Assembly: GCA_050485865.1 (NCBI GenBank)
Contig: JBJHCE010000104.1
Coordinates: forward strand, 1 to 10,644
DNA: 10,644 nucleotides
Direction of reading: 5' to 3'
From: SKNW01 sp050485865
GTDB taxonomy: Bacteria > Gemmatimonadota > Gemmatimonadetes > Longimicrobiales > Gaopeijiaceae
Below, one piece after another: positions 5,888 to 10,644 of this stretch. A model generated the notes under the pieces. It was not told the DNA's origin and did no database searches. It saw only the letters and a program-made list of their open reading frames with translations. Both the position numbers and the translations under genes were made by a program. Every line of letters starts with the position of its first letter. Position 1 is the first letter of the stretch.

Positions 5888-6061
5888 GGGTCCACCTCCG
5901 GGGTTCGATCGGCGTTACGTTTCTTTCAGGGGATGCCACCGGCCCGGCTCCACGGGGGCCCGGACCCGGGGCCGCCCCCCTTCCCTGCACCCCGAACCCG
6001 GCGGCGGGATCCGCCGGGGCGCCCCTCGACCCCCACGGTTCCGCGAGACCCCTCCCTTCCG
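5888..6061. other. Divergent intergenic region with a perfect hairpin
   Basis: The promoters of the redoxin gene (minus) and the BtuF-like gene (plus) should both lie here, but I see no convincing hexamer pair for either. CCCGGCGG (5997-6004) pairs perfectly with CCGCCGGG (6011-6018) around a 6-nt loop, 43 nt before the plus-strand ATG. It could be a leader hairpin or chance in GC-rich DNA. No cobalamin riboswitch core was found. Confidence 0.35.
5892..5899 (-). promoter_or_regulatory. Ribosome-binding site of the redoxin gene
   Basis: On the minus strand, GGAGGTGG ends 4 nt before the ATG at 5887. It is one of the few clear Shine-Dalgarno sequences in the window and decides the start. Confidence 0.7.
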
Positions 6062-6841
6062 ATGCGCGTCGTCTCCCTCGCCTGCTCGAACACCGAGATC
6101 GTCCATGCCCTGGGGTGCGGCCACCTCCTCGTGGGGGTGGACTCCCACTCCGACTACCCGGAAGCGCTCCTGGCCGGGCTCCCCCGGGTGGGGCCGGACC
6201 TCGAGATCGACGTGAGCGCGGTGGCGGCGCTCGAGCCCGACCTGGTCCTGGCGTCCCTCACGGTGCCGGGACACGAGACCGTGGTGGAGGGAATGGAGCT
6301 CGCCGGGCTCCCGGTTCTGACCCTGGCCCCCGAGGGACTCGAAGACGTACCGGTGTCAGTGGAGCGTGTGGCGGAGGCGCTCGGCGTGGCGGATCGGGGG
6401 AAGGCCCTCGCGGACCGGATGCGCGAGGCGTTCCAGCCGAACGACGAGCCCGGCGGGCCCCGCCCCTCGATCCTCGTCCAGTGGTGGCCGAAGCCGGTGA
6501 TCGCGCCGGCGGGGCGGAGCTGGGTGCAGGGGCTCATCGAGCGTGCCGGGGGCCTGAATCCCCTGGGCCAGGAGGACCGCCTGAGCCGCCCCATGACCGA
6601 TGCCGAAGTGGCCGCCTTCGCCCCCGACGCCGTCGTCCTCAGCTGGTGCGGCGTGCATCCCGACAAGTACCGCCCCGACGTGGTCTACCGGAACGAGGCC
6701 TTCTCCCAGGTCCCCGCCCTCCGGAACCGGCAGGTGCACTGCATCCCCGAGGCCCTCCTGGGCCGCCCCGGCCCCCGCCTCCTCGAGGGGCTGGAAGCGC
6801 TTCGCGGGGTCGTGGAGGCGGCCCGCTCCGCTCGGGGCTGA
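6062..6841 (+). CDS. BtuF-like helical-backbone metal/cobalamin-binding protein, no signal peptide
   Basis: A 259-residue protein of the type III substrate-binding (PeriBP_2/BtuF) fold. The start R-V-V-S-L-A-C-S-N-T-E-I-V-H-A-L-G is the conserved first strand and helix. D-L-E-I-D-V-S-A-V-A-A-L-E-P-D-L-V-L-A (about 46-64) is the typical domain-1 motif, the backbone helix lies about 98-125, and domain 2 has W-W-P-K-P-V-I-A-P-A-G (141-151), G-L-I-E-R-A-G-G-L-N, and S-W-C-G-V-H-P-D-K (194-202). No signal peptide is present, and upstream in-frame codons are proline/arginine-rich, so a longer start does not supply one. No permease or ATPase is adjacent. Signal-less family members occur widely and are usually annotated as cobalamin-binding proteins; transport is unlikely for a cytoplasmic form. 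ATG 6062 has no Shine-Dalgarno. The exact ligand is inferred only. Confidence 0.82.
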   Translation: MRVVSLACSNTEIVHALGCGHLLVGVDSHSDYPEALLAGLPRVGPDLEIDVSAVAALEPDLVLASLTVPGHETVVEGMELAGLPVLTLAPEGLEDVPVSVERVAEALGVADRGKALADRMREAFQPNDEPGGPRPSILVQWWPKPVIAPAGRSWVQGLIERAGGLNPLGQEDRLSRPMTDAEVAAFAPDAVVLSWCGVHPDKYRPDVVYRNEAFSQVPALRNRQVHCIPEALLGRPGPRLLEGLEALRGVVEAARSARG

Positions 6842-6863
6842 CGGGCCGGAGCCGACAGGCCCG
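6842..6863 (+). terminator. Weak terminator-like hairpin after the BtuF-like gene
   Basis: Immediately after the stop, CGGGCC (6842-6847) pairs with GGCCCG (6858-6863) around a 10-nt loop. The following bases are not T-rich, so the support is weak. Confidence 0.3.
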
Positions 6864-6871
6864 GGCCTTCC

Positions 6872-6901
6872 TTGACAGCAGCCCGCCCCGCCGGGCACCT
6901 T
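6872..6901 (+). promoter_or_regulatory. Possible promoter of the amidohydrolase operon
   Basis: A perfect TTGACA lies at 6872-6877, in a short gap with the right orientation. The best -10 at 18-bp spacing is CACCTT (6896-6901), which is a poor match. The call rests on the -35 hexamer and position. Confidence 0.3.
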
Positions 6902-6986
6902 GGCCTCCCCCTGGCTCGATCCGCGCCCCGTTGTTCCGGGCCCCAGGCCGAGCTCCGCAGTCCCCGCTTCCTTCCGGGAGCCCCCC

Positions 6987-8330
6987 ATGCGTGATTCCCC
7001 CCTTCCGGGTGTCCGTCGCGGCGCCCTCGCCCTGACACTGGCCCTCCTCGCCCCGGCCCCCGGGTCAGCCCAGGTGACGCCGGTGGCCTTCCGGGGCGCC
7101 CACCTGGTCCCCATTTCGGGTCCCGAGATCGAGCGCGGCACCCTGGTGGTCCACGAGGGACGGATCCTCCAGGTGGGCCCGGTGGAGGAGGTCACGATCC
7201 CCGCCGGCGCCACCGTGGTCGAGGCCCAGGGGAAGGTCATCATGCCCGGGCTCGTGGACACCCACTCCCACCTGGGCGGGGGCGACGGGGGCGACCGGAC
7301 CGCGGCGCTCCATCCGTCGGTGCGCATCCTCGACGCCCTGGACGCCCGGGACGACGGCTTCTGGCGCGCCCGGGCCGGTGGGGTCACGACGCTGAACGTG
7401 ATGCCCGGCTCCGGGCTCCTCATGAGCGGGCAGACCGTCTACATGAAGGCCCGGGAGGGGCGCACGATCTACGACCTCCTCTTCTGCTCCGACCCGGAGC
7501 GGGAGATCTGCGGCGGCATGAAGATGGCGAACGGCACGAACCCCCGGGGCGACCCACCGGCGCCCGGCACCCGGGCCCGGGCCGCCGCCCTGATGCGGGC
7601 CCTCTTCATTCGCGGAGAGGAGTACCGCGACCGGCTGGCCGCCGCCGAGCGGGACCCCTCGGTCACCCCCCCGCCCCGGGACCTCGAACTCGAGGCCATC
7701 GTCGAGATCCTCGACGGGCAGAGGATCGTCCACTTCCACACCCACCGCCACGACGACGTCCTCACCGTGCTCCGCCTCGCCCGGGAGTTCGGGTTCCGGG
7801 TGGTGCTCCAGCACGTGAGCGACGCCTGGCTCGTGGCCGACGAGATCGCCGCCGCTCCCGAGGTCCTTGGCTCCTCGATCATCATGATCGACGCTCCCGG
7901 CGGAAAGCTCGAGGCCATGAACGTCTCCATCGAGTCGGGGGCGGCCCTGGAGCAGGCGGGCGCCCGATCCGTGGGCTTCCACACCGACGACGGGATCACC
8001 GACTCCCGCTTCTTCCTCCGCTCGGCGGGGCTCGCGGTGCGGGCCGGAATGTCCCGGGAGGCGGCGCTCCGGGGGATGACCCTCTCCGGTGCCGAGATGA
8101 TGGACCTGGCCGACCGCCTCGGCTCCCTCGACCCCGGCAAGGACGCGGATTTCATCGTCCTCTCCGGCGACCCCCTCTCCGTCTACACCCGGGTGGAGGA
8201 AACCTGGATCGACGGGATCCGGGTCTTCGACCTCTCCGACCCCCGGCACCGGGCCTTCGCGGTGGGCGGGTTCGGGGTGCTGAACGGCGCTCCCATGCAC
8301 GTCCACCATGGCTGGGAGGATCACCGATGA
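6987..8330 (+). CDS. Secreted amidohydrolase (imidazolonepropionase-like metal-dependent hydrolase)
   Basis: A 447-residue protein. I chose ATG 6987 because it begins a Sec signal peptide (about 1-28, ending A-P-G-S-A before Q); the longer frame from 6900 adds only proline/serine-rich residues. The small beta-sandwich part (about 30-86) is followed by the metal-binding P-G-L-V-D-T-H-S-H-L (His93, His95). Further likely ligands are Lys179 in G-M-K-M-A-N-G (possible carboxylated lysine), His249/251/253/255 in V-H-F-H-T-H-R-H, His276 in V-L-Q-H-V, and Asp334/335 in H-T-D-D-G. The closing D-P-G-K-D-A-D-F-I-V-L-S-G-D-P is the family's second sandwich half. It hydrolyses a C-N or similar bond outside the cytoplasm; the substrate is unknown. 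It overlaps its paralogue by 4 nt (ATGA). The enzyme class is firm, the specificity is not. Confidence 0.9.
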   Translation: MRDSPLPGVRRGALALTLALLAPAPGSAQVTPVAFRGAHLVPISGPEIERGTLVVHEGRILQVGPVEEVTIPAGATVVEAQGKVIMPGLVDTHSHLGGGDGGDRTAALHPSVRILDALDARDDGFWRARAGGVTTLNVMPGSGLLMSGQTVYMKAREGRTIYDLLFCSDPEREICGGMKMANGTNPRGDPPAPGTRARAAALMRALFIRGEEYRDRLAAAERDPSVTPPPRDLELEAIVEILDGQRIVHFHTHRHDDVLTVLRLAREFGFRVVLQHVSDAWLVADEIAAAPEVLGSSIIMIDAPGGKLEAMNVSIESGAALEQAGARSVGFHTDDGITDSRFFLRSAGLAVRAGMSREAALRGMTLSGAEMMDLADRLGSLDPGKDADFIVLSGDPLSVYTRVEETWIDGIRVFDLSDPRHRAFAVGGFGVLNGAPMHVHHGWEDHR

Positions 8331-9538
8331 GCCGCCTCGCGTTCGTCCTCGCCCTCGGTGCGATCCTCGCCCCCGCCCCCGCCGAAGCCCAGCTCGCCAT
8401 TCGCGGCGGGATCGTCCACACCATGGCCGGGCCGCCCATCGAAAGCGGCGTGGTCCTCGTCGGCGCCGACGGCCGGATCCAGGCAGTGGGCCCCGCGTCG
8501 GAGGTCCAGGTCCCCCCGGGAATGCGCACCGTCGAGGCCGCCGTCGTCACCCCGGGACTCGTGGACGGCCACACCGTGGTGGGGCTCGCGGGGTACCTGA
8601 ACCAGCCCCACGACCAGGACCAGCTCGACCGTACCGACGCGGTCCAGCCCCACCTGAGGGCCTTCGACGCCTACAACCCCCGGGAGGAGCTCGTGGGGTT
8701 CGTCAGGAGCCTTGGGGTCACGACCATGCACACCGGGCATGGCCCGGGCGCCCTCGTGAGCGGCCAGACCATGATCGTGAAGACCCGGGGAAGCGCGGTG
8801 GAGGACGCCCTTGTCGAGCCGGTCACGACGATCGCCATGACCCTGGGCCCCGAGGTTTCCCAGGTCTTCTCCGGCCGCCCCGGGACCCGGGCCCGGGGGG
8901 TCGCCATGGTCCGCGCCCAGTTCATCCGGGCCCAGGAGTACCGCGACCGCCGGGCCGGGGGCACCGAGGGCGGCGCCCGGGACCTGGCCCTCGAGGTCCT
9001 GGCCCAGGCGCTGGGAGGCGAGGTGAAGGTCATGCTCACCGCCCAGCGGGCCACCGAGATCCTGGCGGCGCTCCGGCTCCAGCGGGAGTTCGGCTTCGAC
9101 CTCGTCCTGGACGGAGCCGCCGAGGCCTACCTCGTCACCGAAGAGATCCGCGCCGCGGGGGTCCCGGTCATTCTCCATCCCACCATGGCCCGCCACACGG
9201 GCTCCCTCGAGAACGCCACCTTCGAGACGTCGCGCATCCTCAGGGAGGCGGGGATCGAGGTGGCCTTTCAGAGCGGCTTCGAGGGGTACGTGCCGAAGAC
9301 CCGGGTCCTCCTCTACGAGGCGGCAATGGCGGCGGCGTACGGCCTCCCCTTCGACGAGACCCTACGGGCCATCACCCTCGCCCCGGCCCGGATCCTGGGG
9401 GTCGACGACCGGGTGGGCTCCCTCGAGGTCGGAAAGCACGGCGACTTCGTCCTCTTCGACGGCGACCCCTTCGAGTACCTGACCCGGGTGTGCACCGTGG
9501 TCATCGAGGGCGAGATCGTGAGCGACAGCTGCCGATGA
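8327..9538 (+). CDS. Secreted amidohydrolase-fold paralogue lacking metal ligands (probable pseudoenzyme)
   Basis: A 403-residue protein with a Sec signal peptide (about 1-21, ending A-E-A before Q). It aligns along its length with the preceding gene: shared anchors are P-G-L-V-D, G-V-T-T, S-G-Q-T, P-G-T-R-A-R, E-Y-R-D-R, R-E-F-G-F and V-G-S-L-x-x-G-K. Yet the metal and catalytic positions are replaced. HxH became H82-T-V84, the Lys in M-K-M-A-N-G became Ala, the H-F-H-T-H-R-H run became M-L-T-A-Q-R-A (236-242), the H of L-Q-H became Gly263, and H-T-D became Q-S-G (315-317). The frame is intact and overlaps both neighbours, so it is not a decaying gene. A regulatory or structural partner of the active copy is the simplest reading. 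It could instead have a different, metal-free function. Confidence 0.88.
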   Translation: MSRLAFVLALGAILAPAPAEAQLAIRGGIVHTMAGPPIESGVVLVGADGRIQAVGPASEVQVPPGMRTVEAAVVTPGLVDGHTVVGLAGYLNQPHDQDQLDRTDAVQPHLRAFDAYNPREELVGFVRSLGVTTMHTGHGPGALVSGQTMIVKTRGSAVEDALVEPVTTIAMTLGPEVSQVFSGRPGTRARGVAMVRAQFIRAQEYRDRRAGGTEGGARDLALEVLAQALGGEVKVMLTAQRATEILAALRLQREFGFDLVLDGAAEAYLVTEEIRAAGVPVILHPTMARHTGSLENATFETSRILREAGIEVAFQSGFEGYVPKTRVLLYEAAMAAAYGLPFDETLRAITLAPARILGVDDRVGSLEVGKHGDFVLFDGDPFEYLTRVCTVVIEGEIVSDSCR

Positions 9539-10578
9539 CCCCTCCTGACTTCCCCCTCCCGGCGGGCCCTTCGCCCGCGCCGCTCGCCACCCCCGGATTC
9601 CACCACGTGGGGTTCGTGGCCGCCGAGGCCGACCGCACCCTTCGCTTCTACGAGGAACTCCTGGGGCTCCGGAGCCTCGACCCCGGACCCCTCGACGCCT
9701 TCCACCCGCCGGAGCTCGGGGGGGAGGAGCCACCGGGGCCCGGGCACCGCACCCTCCTCTTCGGGGGTGGCTTCGGGGACCGGACCGGGGCCCCCGGGTC
9801 GCTCATTTCGGTCCGGGTCGCCCCCGGAGTGCGCCGCGGTCGCTGGGGGGTGGGGGGGATCCACCACCTGGCCCTCGCGGTGAAGGACGAAGACGCCCTC
9901 CTCCGCTGGAAGCGCCGGCTTCGCGATGCCGGCGTGGGCTCGAGTGGCCCCATCGATCGGGGGTACTTCACGAGCCTCTACTTCCAGGACCCGGACGGCC
10001 ACATCCTGGAGCTCGCCACCGAGGGCCCCGGCTACGCCATCGACGAGCCTGCCGGCGCCCTGGGGGCGCGCTTCATCACCCCCCCCGACGCGCGGATCCG
10101 GGGCCACCGCGACGAGGCGGCGATCGCCGCGGCCATCCACCCCGACCCGGTCCCCGAGATCACCGGGGGAATGGCCATCGGCGGGATCCACCACGTGACG
10201 GGGATCACGGACGACCTCTCCTCCGCCCACGACTTCCACGTGGCCGCGCTGGGGCTCCGGATCGTGAAGCAGACGGCGAACCAGGACGACCGGGAGACGA
10301 AGCACATCTTCTGGGCGCACTACGACGGCACCCGGGTCGCACCCGCCTCCGCCATGACCCTCTTCGGGTGGCCCGGTTCGGACTACCGCGCCCGGGCCGG
10401 AGCCGGCCAGAGCTCCCACGTGGCGTACCGGGTGGACGCTTCCGACACCCTCGAGGGGTGGCGCGCGCACCTGCGGGAGCTGGGCATCCCCGTCCACGGG
10501 GTGGGGGACCCCCTCCTTGCCCTTCGCTTCGACGCCCCCGACGGGCTCGCGGTGGAGCTCGTGGCCCCGGAGGGGTGA
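9535..10578 (+). CDS. VOC-superfamily ring-cleaving dioxygenase with exchanged halves (MhqO/PcpA-like)
   Basis: A 347-residue protein without a signal peptide, starting in an ATGA overlap. It contains four betaalphabetabetabeta-like modules. Residues about 20-185 (G-F-H-H-V-G-F; R-F-Y-E-E-L-L-G-L; G-I-H-H-L-A-L-A-V; P-I-D-R-G-Y-F-T-S-L-Y-F; H-I-L-E-L-A-T-E-G-P-G; A-I-D-E-P) match the C-terminal half of MhqO/PcpA-type dioxygenases. Residues about 213-347 (G-I-H-H-V-T-G-I-T-D; L-G-L-R-I-V-K-Q-T-A-N-Q-D-D; F-G-W-P; G-A-G-Q) match the N-terminal half. Likely iron ligands, by analogy to the 2-His-1-Glu set, are His110 or 111, Glu159, and His219 or 220. The reaction would be oxidative cleavage of a hydroquinone-like ring in the cytoplasm. 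The substrate and the link to the secreted hydrolases are unknown. Confidence 0.85.
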   Translation: MTPPDFPLPAGPSPAPLATPGFHHVGFVAAEADRTLRFYEELLGLRSLDPGPLDAFHPPELGGEEPPGPGHRTLLFGGGFGDRTGAPGSLISVRVAPGVRRGRWGVGGIHHLALAVKDEDALLRWKRRLRDAGVGSSGPIDRGYFTSLYFQDPDGHILELATEGPGYAIDEPAGALGARFITPPDARIRGHRDEAAIAAAIHPDPVPEITGGMAIGGIHHVTGITDDLSSAHDFHVAALGLRIVKQTANQDDRETKHIFWAHYDGTRVAPASAMTLFGWPGSDYRARAGAGQSSHVAYRVDASDTLEGWRAHLRELGIPVHGVGDPLLALRFDAPDGLAVELVAPEG

Positions 10579-10587
10579 CCCCCGCCG

Positions 10588-10644
10588 CTACGCCGAGAGC
10601 AAGCGCTCAACCGCCTCCAGGAGCGAGTCCACCGAGAACGGCTT
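10588..10644 (-). CDS. C-terminal end of a response-regulator receiver domain (partial)
   Basis: Reading the minus strand from the window edge, 18 residues (K-P-F-S-V-D-S-L-L-E-A-V-E-R-L-L-S-A) precede TAG at 10590-10588. The K-P-F pair followed by a helix of the form LLxAVxxLL is the typical end of a REC domain, with the Lys being the conserved residue after beta-5. The gene is therefore a single-domain response regulator or the tail of a hybrid histidine kinase. It converges on the dioxygenase gene with only 9 bases between stop codons. Confidence 0.8.
   Translation of the reverse strand, partial: KPFSVDSLLEAVERLLSA

Noticed and set aside
5106..5990. Minus-strand frame of 294 codons overlapping the redoxin gene
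   Set aside because: Arginine/glycine/alanine-rich in another frame; the redoxin frame 5303-5887 has the family motifs and a Shine-Dalgarno.
5888..6061. Cobalamin riboswitch before the BtuF-like gene
   Set aside because: A GATGCCACCG stretch at 5933-5942 faintly resembles a B12 box (GCCACTG), but the box is mismatched and the other conserved riboswitch core segments are missing.
7065..8324. Long minus-strand frame opposite the first amidohydrolase
   Set aside because: A shadow produced by GC-rich third positions; valine/glycine/histidine-rich without motifs.

Overview
This is a very GC-rich chromosomal window with strong G/C at third codon positions, so most open frames on the opposite strands are compositional shadows. 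The gene content suggests a Gram-negative, environmental, possibly aerobic bacterium, with Gemmatimonadota as my best guess. The supporting points are a BlaI-M56 pair in which the M56 protein carries a SusC/RagA-type TonB plug, lipoproteins and Sec signal peptides, a pair of secreted amidohydrolase-fold proteins, and almost no ribosome-binding sites at many starts. This taxonomic call is an inference from gene style, not a marker-gene result.

Layout. Positions 3-488 hold the end of an unidentified protein that looks beta-rich. After a gap with no convincing gene comes a two-gene unit (858-2842): a PpiC/parvulin-type lipoprotein, then a small M50B-like membrane metalloprotease overlapping it by 4 nt. 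Positions 2888-4905 hold a compact regulatory operon: a good sigma70-like promoter with overlapping palindromes on its start point, a BlaI/MecI-type repressor, and an M56 (BlaR1-like) membrane metalloprotease fused to a TonB-receptor plug domain. An intergenic region of about 400 nt (4906-5302) looks like an independent plus-strand transcript. It has a terminator-like hairpin behind the M56 gene, its own promoter, several stable hairpins, a perfect 14-nt complement of the 16S rRNA 3' end with a TTG start at ideal spacing, a domain closed by an 11-bp helix, and a UUCG-capped 15-bp terminal hairpin. A peroxiredoxin-like gene (minus strand, 5303-5887) diverges from a signal-less BtuF-like helical-backbone metal/cobalamin-binding protein (6062-6841). 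A three-gene unit with 4-nt ATGA overlaps follows (6987-10578): a secreted amidohydrolase with its metal ligands, a secreted paralogue that has lost all of them, and a VOC-superfamily dioxygenase whose two halves appear in the reverse order to MhqO/PcpA-type enzymes. At the right edge, on the minus strand, is the last part of a response-regulator receiver domain.

How the genes work together. The BlaI-M56 unit should be an autoregulated sensor-repressor pair, with the plug domain as a possible periplasmic sensing or partner-binding module. The PpiC-M50B pair points to envelope protein folding and quality control. The amidohydrolase pair plus dioxygenase is probably a catabolic unit with extracytoplasmic hydrolysis and cytoplasmic ring cleavage. 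The substrates cannot be read from the sequence.

The strongest candidates for something undescribed are the structured locus at 4946-5277, the active/degenerate amidohydrolase pair, and the half-swapped dioxygenase.
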